Source: Saccoglossus kowalevskii (lineage: Eukaryota; Hemichordata; Enteropneusta; Harrimaniidae). Taken from it: a DNA stretch of 37,954 bases. The first letter of the stretch is position 1. Each line of letters opens with the position of its first letter. This document shows positions 20,137-30,495 of the stretch, in pieces. The position numbers and the translations under genes were made by a program. The notes below the pieces were generated by a model. The model was not told the origin of the DNA and searched no databases. It worked only from the letters and a program-made list of their open reading frames with translations. The stretch lies in contig NW_003151761.1 of the NCBI RefSeq assembly GCF_000003605.2, positions 144,564 to 182,517 on the forward strand, in the 5' to 3' direction.

Positions 20137-20746
20137 CGATATTGGCGCCTGAATATGCCTTAATATATGTACCCACTATTATATTTATTCTCAAGAGATG
20201 CTTTGGTCATACATGCTACATGCAAAATAGCAAGTTGGTCAGTTAAAGTATTCATGAAATACAAATGTCCCAAATTGTGGTCAGTTTTGGCGAAAATACA
20301 TGCTGACGGCGAAATTAACTGATTAAAATTATTTTTTCATGGCAAGTTAATACTGATATATTAAATTTAAATGCTCATAATTTCATGTCTTACAATATTA
20401 ATAATGACCATAACAACACATTATAATGCGAGTATTTACAGTTAAACTGATTAATTTGATTAGTTGAACATTTTTATTAATTATCTCATTATTCCTTAAT
20501 TGTAGTAGGAGATAAGAGCACAGCTGACTAGAAAGTGCGTATTTCTATCCAGGCTGATACGAATTGAAACCATCTGTAATCGTAACCTTGCCAGTCCCAA
20601 GCACTTTTACATTGATCTGACCTCCAATGAGGCTTAATGTGTTTTCAAAATTAATCTACATGATGGCCGGATGAGCATTATACATTTTGATTAATCACAT
20701 CTCGCAGCTTGTATCCCCATCTCTCGCTCATGATTATGACAACTGA
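20137..20746 (+). repeat. 610-bp tandem duplication, copy 1
   Basis: The unit begins CGATATTGGCGCCTGAATATG and ends ...GATTATGACAACTGA. It is directly followed by copy 2, with about 20 differences by eye (about 97% identity), so the event is recent. Copy 1 has an extra C in TGTCCCAAATTG, shifting the small frame that is open in copy 2. Confidence 0.93.
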
Positions 20747-21356
20747 CGATATTGGCGCCTGAATATGCATTAATATATGTACCCACTATTATGTTTTTCT
20801 CAGGAGATGCCTTGGTCATACATGCTACATGCAAAATAGCAAGTTGGTCAGTTAAAGTATACATGAAATACAAATGTCCAAATTGTGGTCATTTTTGGCG
20901 AAAATACATGCTGACGGCGAAATTAACTGATTAAAATTATTTTTTTCATGGCAAGTTAATACTGATATTTTAAATTTAAATGCTTATAATTTCATGTCTT
21001 ACAATATTAATAATGACCATAACAACATATCATAATGTGAGTATTTACAGTTAAACTGATTAATTTGATTAGTTGAACATTTTTATTAATTATCTCATTA
21101 TTCCTTACTTGTAGTAGGAGACAAGAGCACAGCTGACTAGGAAGTGCGTATTTCTATCCAGGCTGATACGAATTGAAACCATCTGTAATCGTAACCTTGC
21201 CAGTCCCAAGCACTTTTACATTGATCTGACCTCCAATGAGGCTTAATGTGTTTTCAAAATTAATCTACATGATGGCCGGATGAGCATTATACATTTTCAT
21301 TAATCACATCTCGCAGCTTGTATCCCCATCTCTCGCTCATGATTATGACAACTGGC
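20747..21356 (+). repeat. 610-bp tandem duplication, copy 2
   Basis: Second unit, of equal length. It contains the acceptor-like TATGTTTTTCTCAG (ending about 20801), then a 43-codon open frame to TAA at 20934 that includes K-C-P-N-C-G-H-F-W, a C-x-x-C half-site. Third-position G/C is at background, so coding is not claimed. Confidence 0.93.
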
Positions 21357-24229
21357 GGATTTTATAACTTCAATACTGTTTGCTGTACTATAAGGTGTAT
21401 TACATACATGAACATCTGTCGACGATAGTAGTGACGTATTGTCCCGTTCAATAAGTCGCTACCCGGTGTTTACTACATTAGCTATGTTTTGCGGCAGATT
21501 CGCAGTGTTTTGATCGATTTAACGCAGCTGGAATTCTCGTGTTGTACTTTTCCTTCATATATGGTTTCATATGTTACGTCTTTTGAATCCCAATGTTGGT
21601 ATAGCACGTTGAACTATTGTTACTGGATTGTTCATTGTTGAAAATAAAAATACGGACTATTTCAAGTAACTAGTATTTAAAGTAAAAAGCTGCCTACGAT
21701 ATTTTCCAGAAGCTACTATCGTAATTCCTTTCACTCCATATAAATGTAGGTACCATGGGCAGACCCTTCAGGTTTTCCATTCATTACGTCATTTCATAAC
21801 ATCACAGCTAGTAATACACTCAATAACGTGTAACACTACTATACAAAACCTGCATGAATAAATAAATACCCACCACGCTATCGAAATTCATTAAGCCGTT
21901 CTCTTTTGAGGGGAAGTGTAGCATATATCAGATGTCAGTAATACACAAGTGTAGTCGAGTTTTTGGCTATGCTTCGTCTATGATTTGAATAATAGAATTG
22001 AGAACATGTCTACTCAAACTTTTTTCATCCGATTTTAATCCCGTTATTTTTAAAACGTAGTTGTTAAAACTGTATCACTAACATGATTTTAGAGTATGGG
22101 CAGGCAACATTCCTGTTGTTGACTGTCATTGCTATCTTGAGAAAGTATTAGAACATGCAACCAATACAGTCGACTGGTCACTCATTCCACTGATAAGAAC
22201 GTATACTGGACTTTCAACTGGTTCAGTCTAGTGAATATTATGCTAGTACACCAAAACGAATAGCACTGTACATAAATGTAGTGGGACATATTTGAGCCTG
22301 GATAATACTTTATTTAATACAGAAATAATTCTGAACTGAACGACAGTGAAAACAATTTAATGTTGTTTTAATCTAATCATGATTTTATTTGGTTATATGA
22401 GCAACATAGATAATGATGTCCGGCAACACTGTAAGTGCACGCTTACGGACGACTCCACGTGATTTGATCGTAAATTCCTTTGCTCTTATAATTGTAATTG
22501 TCACTAAATAATAAAATTATATGAATTAGGTTAGACTGCCATCTACCACTCGCATAGAACACAGCGTGGGTATGGAACGCAATTTGGTCATAGGGAGAAT
22601 GTGTCTATATAATAATACGTCCTACGAAGTCTTTGAATAGGCAGAACTGTTACATAATGGGTGCCGTGATGTCTAAGAAAAACCCTATTTAATCTTCCAA
22701 TTTAATTACAGAGAAACTAACACACATACATACATTACTACATTTAAAGTGGAGTTTGAATACTTGATCACGGCAAGCGCCCTGTCACTGTAAGCAAACA
22801 CACACCCCTATCCAAATAGAAATAATCCTAAATAGCGCACAACTAACACGCTTAAAGCAACTAGCTGATAATGGACAACCGAATCCTGGCCATTGCAAAC
22901 AATATACAATTTATAAATACATACAAATATAAGCCATATTTTATGATTTAATACGAAATTAATTCACAATTAAGATACCGACCATAACATAATCTCCATG
23001 GCACAGATATTAAGTGTATTTTTGGGCATTCAAAAGATAAATATCCACAATAAACATATAAATAAACATTGTATCCCAATTGAAGTTGACATTTTAAATT
23101 GCCAGGATAATAAAATAAAATATGAATTCCTCAGTGTCTACTAGCAATACGATAGAGTATGAAAACGTGGATTGGATGATATTTCATATATACACTGAAT
23201 GACAATTCATATTCGTAGGAGGAACGCAGTTTTACTGGTAATAGAAATCTAGGTACAAATTAAATATAATAGGATGAATTGTTGGAATTTCATGTGTTTA
23301 ATTTCATTCGTATACACGTGTTTTTAATAAACATTATAAATTCATCGTGAAAACACACCTGGAACACAGTCCATTAACACTGATTATTCTTCATATTGTT
23401 ACAATGCATTAGTCTGACTTGGGATCAAATACGTGCGTGCATAGTAAAACTAATATCAAAGTTCAAATGCCTAATTAAATAATGGCATTACGATCGAGAG
23501 CACTCTGCATACTTTATCTGCTACAATATAAGTGTCCACTATTTATATACTACGATTATACACAGTATAACGTAACGATAGCCTTGATGATGAGTTACTG
23601 AGTAACTATGCCTCGGGGAGCAGCTTTCACTGTTATGCACCAGTTGTTACAGCACGTGTCCGTGATACATATAAAGTGGTTATGTACGCATCATGAATTG
23701 ATAACAACAGTACTGTGATAACTTCATTTTGTTCGGCATTGAAAATGAAAATTTGTCAGTAACTCGATGGTTTGTATAAAATCCAATCCATTATATTTCT
23801 TATTTAAGCGCGTCTTCATATTTTCTGCCATCGATTCAACAGCTTACTTATTATCCATTTATACTATATACACCAATCATATGTACTATATTGGTGAGAG
23901 TTGATACAATACTCAACGGCTTGCATAATATTATACGAATAATTACAAGTTGTTCGATGTTATAATTTCACTTTTTAAATATGGCGAACGTCTTATTATT
24001 ATCAACAATAACGCCTATGTTTCGAGTTTCGATTATTCACGTTTTGTTTTTAGAAATGAGCTAGAAAGAAGATCATGTGGGTATACGTTAATTTGCTGAG
24101 TTATTTGGTTATCATTTTGGTGTAACACTTTAAATCATGTTTATCTAAAAGGATTATTAAAAAATGGATGCAATCATCACAGAGCAGGCTTTCTTAGCTA
24201 CATATCAACTGGCGTCCACCTCTCACGAG
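21357..24229. other. Gene-poor AT-rich stretch
   Basis: Not one frame of 60 codons here. A partial CTCF-like core (GTAGATGGCAG, minus strand) lies near 22540. Confidence 0.5.
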
Positions 24230-24672
24230 AAGCAATGATGAAGTATATCCGCTTTGTACCAACTGCCAAAACGAATTCCGATGAGTTCACGATTTAAGTA
24301 AACCACTTAGTTTGTTTTTTATATTTTGTTCAGAACACTGACATTTCCGTGTCACTCAAAATATACAGCTGAAAATACAACTAAGGTTATGATGGTGGTC
24401 GGGAAATATATAGGATATCTACTTTAAACTGAATATACGTCAAGCCTTCATTTGCATATTGCTTCGTTATTGATCGTAATTGATTGTCACTTCGTTATCA
24501 ATATGAATCATGGCTAGCTTGCGGTATCAGATCGAATAATAATGACCCGCGGTAACACCGATACACGTGGGACATATTTTATATTACCGACGGTTGTGGA
24601 TATCACACTCGTCTTAGACCTTCTTGGAAAATGTAATTGCATGTAATTGGGTAAATAGGTTGTTCATTTCTG
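24230..24672 (+). repeat. Diverged tandem duplication, copy 1
   Basis: Aligns with 24740-25118 at an offset of about 475 bp in its centre, with indels. Shared blocks include ATATCTACTTT, CGTTATCAATA, TAATAATGACC/TAATATTGACC, CGTGGGA and TGTTCATTTCT. Identity is around 70-75% over the best 200 bp by eye. No open reading frame is preserved in both copies. Confidence 0.7.
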
Positions 24673-24739
24673 AAATGAAATGAAATTTATGTCCTCAGAG
24701 GGCATGAAACAAATCCACAGATATGTATGTTTTGATGAC

Positions 24740-25118
24740 TGTTACCAAACTTTTACCAATGTCGAATAAAATTTAGATGGTAAGATAATACTAGTTTGAC
24801 GAGCTCGAATTCAAGATTTGAGTATAACACCTAGTTTGTTGTTATACTTATCTTTATTTCACTTAAAATACTCAGCAGTTTATGAAAATATATCTACTTT
24901 GAACTAAAGTTACACCCTCATTTACATGTTGCTGCGACATTGATCTAAATTTATTGTCGCTACGTTATCAATACATATCATGAATAATATGCGTTATGGG
25001 ATCAAATAATATTGACCTTCGTGTCAGTGCTACTCGTGGGAGACGTTTTAAATTAACGAAGGTAATTATTTTCAAATTGCATATGATTAGACTACCGGTA
25101 ATTGTGTGTTCATTTCTA
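24740..25118 (+). repeat. Diverged tandem duplication, copy 2
   Basis: Second copy, shorter by indels. It keeps the ordered blocks of copy 1, including CGTTATCAATA and the nearby CTACTTT...ACCCTCATTT.CAT motif. An ancient local duplication is inferred. Confidence 0.7.
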
Positions 25119-26451
25119 ATCATTGACACTCAATTCTGCAAGTAGAGAAGATAAAATTCCGCCAGTTCGCAAAAATATGAGACATTATAGCGCGAGTCAT
25201 TTCATTCTTCATCTAAGAATTCTCATTATGGCTGTTATATTTTATAGTATATACTCGGTTATCATAAGTATGTTAATTTTCGTCGACACGTTGCACACCA
25301 TATAGTTGAGCCGACGATATAAATATTTTTTTAGTCTTAGAACATTCATTGCGAAATATGGGTTAGTGACGATCTATTGAAAGTAAGCCTCAAAGACCCG
25401 TTGGATTCGTATTATTCGAGCAATGCAATTATCAATACATGCGTTTGGTACTTGGAGAAGCATTACCAATGTATAAATAACTATTATTAATTATTATATA
25501 ATTAATATAATTAGTTTTAATTAGACTAAGACACTTTCACTGGTGTAGAACTTTTATATTTCATATATATAATTTGGCTGAAAACAGTCAATACAAGACA
25601 GTCAATAATAATAATATAATATGACTTAATATGACATAATATGACATAGCACAGAGTACCAGCAAATAAAAGTATGATATTGAAAAACAGCGACAGCTTG
25701 CATATCAAATATGAATCGTAAAATTTAACGCCACCACCAATCGAGGTCAGGTGGGAATTCAATGATAATATTGATTTTCATGCAAATAAAATCCTAACGT
25801 TGGTTCAACGACAGATTGCATGATAAAAGCACTCTCACAGTGGTAAAATATTTTACTATAAAATAGGTAATGACAAGACTATCTATATAAAATTCAATAA
25901 AACTTGTCAAAAAATAGACATTTTTGCTCAGCAAACACAAAATAGTTGCTTTTAATCCATTAGCCACTTTATATTTCACAAATAAAAGTATTCTGATTTC
26001 CTGCTTTGTTTGTTTTTTTTCAGCTGAACGACTAAACCTACAACGTTTTGATGACACGGTCAATATGAATGCACTATTGTTATTGAGATTAATGCTAGAT
26101 TATATACTCATTATATTATATGTTTTAGAATTTAAAAACGCTGCAAATCATACAATGATGTGACAATGGGCGTGGGGCATCACTTAGCATATTGTGCACG
26201 TCATAGCATTGCTTAAAGTAGCGTGACATAGAACTGTATTCGGTCATATACACATTTAATAATATTAAATATACCATCAAAGAATTTGATGACACAAATT
26301 AATCTGGGAATAATTATAGGTGAGTATTTGTTGGCTCGTATTTGCTAAATATAACGTGTGATATGGTACCAGTATATTATTATACCTAGTTACTGTTGCA
26401 GTTTCAAATATCTTCGAAACCAGATAATATTCAATACATTAAATAATGAAT

Positions 26452-26453
<2 letters not shown>
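25119..26453. other. Nothing supported
   Basis: A strong plus-strand acceptor (TTTGTTTTTTTTCAG, about 26022) leads into a 46-codon hydrophobic frame ending at 26163, with no codon bias. Confidence 0.45.
25610..25650 (+). repeat. Short tandem repeat of TAATATGAC
   Basis: Three imperfect units of about 11 bp: TAATATGACT, TAATATGACA, TAATATGACA. Confidence 0.7.

Positions 26454-26546
<93 letters not shown>
26454..26546. repeat. (AT)n microsatellite, 93 bp
   Basis: Uninterrupted AT dinucleotides, about 46 units. Both strands give long Ile-Tyr frames that are not genes. Confidence 0.98.
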
Positions 26547-26549
<3 letters not shown>

Positions 26550-27494
26550 TGCGACGTCCAGTAACTTATATCGATTCTCTCGTCATGTAGGGACAAAGGA
26601 AGATAGACATGGTTATGAATACATCTTGGCTTTTTAGTACTGTGTGATAGAACAGAACGTTGTAATTAAATTGAAATTTTTAATTGCGTAGATTAGCACA
26701 TGGAAACCGCATTGTTCCACATCTCATTTATAATGATGCACATTTCTAGGTCAATTGAATAGAACTGTCATGTTCCAATTATTAATAGGACTCCATTCAA
26801 ATGCGTGAATGATATGTACAAGCACAATGAGTTAAGCCAAATTAAAACTCGTTGTCCGTCACTACCGATGTATAGCTGCTGCTGCAATTGTCTGTCTTGC
26901 TGTGTAAATACTTGGCATGTTAGAACGACAAGTTGTACTGCACGTGTGCTTTCATAATTTGCGTCTGGCAATTAAAGACAACATTGAGTGAGTTTTCAAA
27001 TTGTTAACCGCTTCAAGGTTTCAAAACAATCGTACAAGTGGTGTTGACTCTACTTTAACTCCAATGTCTTGTTATTCCTTGCTATTTCTAATTACGTAGT
27101 AAATATACCGAGACCTTTTAAAGGATATCCCATATGCATTACAATTAATGTAAATTGTGTTTTCAGGCATGTCTAATTGGGCAGCGCCAGTCAGTACTTT
27201 AGCCGCATAGTTGATTTCATCATAGCGGTAGGTTCGACTTTCACAAGTAAACGCAATCTTGTGGGTCAATTTAGTAGCTGTTTGTGTAATTGAGACACGC
27301 TGTGATTACTATGAGTTTGTGACATTGGACATGAACTATCTTTTCCATATATGGTTATGCCGATAGCAGCATGGGTGATAAATTAACATACAATTAAACT
27401 CGTAGAAATAGAATCATGAAGTATACGTACACTATTTTTCACTTGTATTTGCGTGATTTAAAAAAGGTAAATCACGCCCGGTACTTCTGTAAGA
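26547..27494. other. Nothing supported
   Basis: Short frames only; a 7-bp-arm hairpin (GTGATTT...AAATCAC) at 27454-27476. Confidence 0.5.
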
Positions 27495-27615
27495 ACGGCG
27501 TTTCCTTCATATTTATAAATATTTATAAATTTTACAATTCAAACTGAAATGAAAGGTTTCTTATGCCCGATTAGATAACACTGGGACGTTTTCAAATGAC
27601 GTTGTTTACGACTTT
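27495..27615 (+). repeat. Dispersed repeat, copy 2
   Basis: Partner of 7785-7910 in the same orientation. Both copies lie within about 1.2 kb of a copy of the TTAA MITE. No coding. Confidence 0.5.
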
Positions 27616-28028
27616 TATGTCAATTTGTGACGTGACTATTAAGCGCGTAAATCCAGTACATTTGCCGATATAACCGCCGATGTCTTTAGCAACCGGAAGG
27701 AACATTACTCTTCGTGGCGATAAATCTTCTGTCGTTATTAATATTGCTATTGCCCCATGCGAGTAATTGCTTTTGTCTAGTCAGAAATATTCATAACGCG
27801 ACGATAAACACGGTACAGACACTCGATTTGTATTTCTCTGTGTACTACTCTTCGAGCATGCATTTCCACATGTTACGTATGTTTAGTGTGAATATATATT
27901 AGTTATATTTAACACTAAACGTCACTAGTGTGAATGATATACACCATAATCATGTGAAAATATATCAAATGATACTCAATGAGACAAATCATCGGTTTAT
28001 TCATTGCATTAGGTTTCAATGAATAAAT

Positions 28029-28233
28029 TACTGTAGAATACTTTATTTTCGCTTGGAATTAGTTTTTCGCTATTTTTGCTGAAGGAATGATTCAGTGTTA
28101 AGTGATATATATATATCTTTTTATATATTTTACATTCCACTCTCCAATCAGCGAAAATAACTTCCATACAAAACACCCAAAAAGTCTATTCAGCGAAAAT
28201 AAATTCTAGCTAAAATAAAATATTTATCAGTAA
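28029..28233. mobile_element. 205-bp mariner-like MITE
   Basis: TA-CTG ... CAG-TA ends enclose long imperfect inverted arms, 28031-28085 and about 28175-28231, built from runs such as TTTATTTTCGC and their complements. TA duplication and the CTG/CAG termini fit Tc1/mariner-derived MITEs. No ORF. Confidence 0.65.
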
Positions 28234-28375
28234 TTGATTTTCGTTGCCGCTAATAACACACACCTCGAAGACGGATATTTCTTAAAAGCCATGCCTCATA
28301 TAGCTAATAAGCAATGATAACAGATAAAGACGGCTTTCTTGCCTATTAAAATGCTTATTTTCAGCAAAACGATAC

Positions 28376-28516
28376 CTGGTGGACGTAATGTAAAATCAAT
28401 GAAAAATGTTCCTACATAATTAGTGCCACAGATTTCCCTGCTCCTGACTGCAGCATTGCTTGCAGGCCCAAAAAAGACAATTACCATCCACAAAAACGTC
28501 ACAGCATAAAACAGCG
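28376..28516 (-). CDS. 141-nt candidate exon with a signal-sequence-like hydrophobic stretch
   Basis: An acceptor (CTTTCTAACGTTTGTATTCATGCAG) and a donor (CCACCAG|GTATCG) bound 141 nt, phase 1 on both sides. The reading starts with a strongly hydrophobic run (L-F-Y-A-V-T-F-L-W-M-V-I-V-F-F), then G-P-A-S-N-A-A-V, a plausible signal-peptidase site. It then gives R-S-R-E-I-C-G-T-N-Y-V and ends R-P-P. An in-frame ATG inside the hydrophobic run could start translation, or an upstream exon could supply the start. The short R-E-I-C-G motif recalls insulin-like B chains, but the second Cys is absent, so that identity is not claimed. It lies downstream of the GPCR on the same strand, beyond its poly(A) signal, so it would be a different gene. 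Confidence 0.3.
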
Positions 28517-28776
28517 CTGCATGAATACAAACGTTAGAAAGAAGTACAGATTAGATTAAATGCGTTGACTGAATGTGAGATGATCGCATGTTTCCGATTA
28601 ATGAATTCTCGACACCAACCTGCAGAATACGTTATTCATAATACTCTCTGTGAGACTTATTCAAAGGGAATACTTGAATGACGTTGAACTAAGTTTATTT
28701 TTTGTTGTTTTCCCATTCAAACCAAAGAAATTATTCTATTCAATTGTTATGTGCATCGCCCACATTAAATAAGAAG

Positions 28777-28909
28777 TTAAAGGTCAGTGGTCGTCGTGCC
28801 ACATCCTGTTCGATATGGGACTCATAGCGACGTATACAACGCGTACAAAATACATTGTTTATTTACATGAAATTCGAACACGCGCTGCGCGACGACCACC
28901 GCGCTTTAA
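28777..28909 (-). mobile_element. 133-bp TTAA-flanked MITE (piggyBac-like), copy 2
   Basis: TTAA lies at 28777-28780 and 28906-28909. Its reverse complement aligns end to end with copy 1 without gaps. It sits just downstream of the GPCR poly(A) signal. Most of the 13 differences between the copies are transitions, including several C/T changes at CpG sites, consistent with old methylation-driven decay. Confidence 0.85.
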
Positions 28910-28941
28910 TATAAACCATGACTATAAATAAATATCCTGTT

Positions 28942-28947
28942 TTTATT
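28942..28947 (-). promoter_or_regulatory. Poly(A) signal AATAAA of the GPCR gene
   Basis: AATAAA reads on the minus strand about 102 nt beyond the GPCR stop codon. It is the first canonical signal downstream and lies just before the TTAA-flanked MITE. A short 3' UTR is inferred. Confidence 0.5.
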
Positions 28948-29048
28948 AAAAACTATCATTAATAAGTGTTACCTAATACTGTAGCAACATGTATTCATTC
29001 ATTCATATTGGTGTTCGAAAATATATGATTGACAGCACTTTACATATA

Positions 29049-30302
29049 TTACCCATATAATAAACCAGATCGAGTGTTTAGTTCTAGCGAATGATTCCGT
29101 GAGTTCGACTTTAAATTGTAGGTCACCTCATTTGTTTCCGACCTTTTTCTGGTGGAGCAAGTGGTCACAGATGTCATCATATAATCATTTTGATTGTTCT
29201 TGTCTCGACGATTGTCGCAACACCGAAGAGTTGCGATGAACGCACTTCTGTACTGTTTATTCAATATGCCATAAATAATGGGATTGATTGATGAATTCAC
29301 CATCGGCAGCCACCGAACCAGTTCATTCCATGCCTGGGGCATGGCGATCACACTGTTTGGATGTGTTATGTTGTATAAGTAGCCGATTACCAGGTCTAAA
29401 TGATACGGCAATAGACACACGAATAAGGCACCCGCCGTCACCGCTAACATAACCACTATCTGCCGTTGCTGATGAAGCCTCTGTTTCAAATCGTGGGCGC
29501 TGACTGAATATTTCCGCACTCCTCTTTGCAGTTCTTTTATCGTTAACACGTTAAGCACGACAATAATCACGATCACTAAAAAAAATGCAGCTATCGGCGT
29601 CAGACTGTATAATATTCCATCAACCGGAGTCAACACAACGGTAAAACAATTTGAATATGACATCTGATGTGAAATTGTCTCGTTACTCGGCGGCCACAAA
29701 ATACACGTGGTATGCCAATTAGTATAAAATCTAAAGATCGGAGCGGAGAAAACAAGACCCATGATCCACGTAAAAATTATGAGTTTGAATGTGCGAGACT
29801 TGGAACTGATTCTATCTGATTTAAACGGTTTACAAATTGCCATGTTTCGTTCGAAGGTCACCAACACGATGTTAAACTCGGAGACGAAAAGACAAATATC
29901 TAGAGCTATGTTCACAATAAAACATCCAACCGGTCCTAGGAAACTTTTATCGTGTACAACATCAGTTGACAACGGTTCACCGACTTGCACTATATAGTAT
30001 ACGCTAAGGAACATACAGTCTACGATGGCTTGGTTCGATAGATACATATTAGTCAATGTACGCATGGCTGACACTTTGAATACTACGTAGAGAAACAGAC
30101 AGTTGAGTATGATACCAAACGGACATGTAATCGTAGCTGGAATTATACGAGTTAGCAATATATGTTGGGAATCGTAAAGATGGTCTCGTGTACCTGGTTC
30201 CGTGTAGAAATCCGTGAGATTTTCACTTCGCGCATCAATGACACACTGGTTGTTGTCGATCAGATCATTATAGTCGCTACTGGTATTCATTGTGTTTACC
30301 AT
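29049..30302 (-). CDS. Rhodopsin-class (class A) neuropeptide-type GPCR, intronless
   Basis: Predicted plasma-membrane receptor signalling through heterotrimeric G proteins; ligand unknown. From the ATG at 30302 it is 417 residues, a normal class A length, in one exon. Seven hydrophobic segments are visible. TM1 spans about 51-76 with N67. TM2 has D95. TM3 has the disulfide Cys C127 and ends in E151-R152-N153 where DRY/ERY is usual. TM4 has W179, TM5 P236 and TM6 P299. TM7 has N340-P341-I-I-Y344. Helix 8 is followed by C361-C362, likely palmitoylated. N-glycosylation sequons are at N6, N28, N207 and N311. The frame stays open upstream to about 30495 but has no earlier in-frame ATG (the codon at 30383 is GTG). 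The ATG at 30302 has A at -3 and G at +4; the ATG at 30290 is an alternative. The TM2, TM3 and TM7 motifs recall TRH-receptor/neuromedin-like peptide receptors, but the subfamily is an inference. TM6 lacks the usual CWxP tryptophan (C-L-L-P here). Confidence 0.96.
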   Translation of the reverse strand: MVNTMNTSSDYNDLIDNNQCVIDARSENLTDFYTEPGTRDHLYDSQHILLTRIIPATITCPFGIILNCLFLYVVFKVSAMRTLTNMYLSNQAIVDCMFLSVYYIVQVGEPLSTDVVHDKSFLGPVGCFIVNIALDICLFVSEFNIVLVTFERNMAICKPFKSDRISSKSRTFKLIIFTWIMGLVFSAPIFRFYTNWHTTCILWPPSNETISHQMSYSNCFTVVLTPVDGILYSLTPIAAFFLVIVIIVVLNVLTIKELQRGVRKYSVSAHDLKQRLHQQRQIVVMLAVTAGALFVCLLPYHLDLVIGYLYNITHPNSVIAMPQAWNELVRWLPMVNSSINPIIYGILNKQYRSAFIATLRCCDNRRDKNNQNDYMMTSVTTCSTRKRSETNEVTYNLKSNSRNHSLELNTRSGLLYG

Positions 30303-30495
30303 AATGATCCGACCAGTGATATAGCAGGTATTACCAGTCACTGGGAGAAGCGTGTAATAGTTAACTCCGAACGGTAACGACACTTGTTTAAAGCATCCAA
30401 TGCTGCAATGATATGAACTCAGTGTTATTGCACGCTCTAACCAGTCATGTTCGAGTCTGTTTAGTACCCACCTACAGAAATGGCGCCCTCACACA

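Noticed and set aside
26358..26596. Open frames on both strands across the long (AT)n run
   Set aside because: Ile-Tyr repeats from a microsatellite, not protein coding.
27690..27902. Plus frame with signal-like start
   Set aside because: The first codon is GTG, not ATG, and the opposite strand is also open; no codon bias.
28376..28516. Insulin/relaxin B-chain identity for the S-R-E-I-C-G motif
   Set aside because: The second B-chain Cys is missing and no A-chain C-C-x-x-x-C motif was seen downstream.
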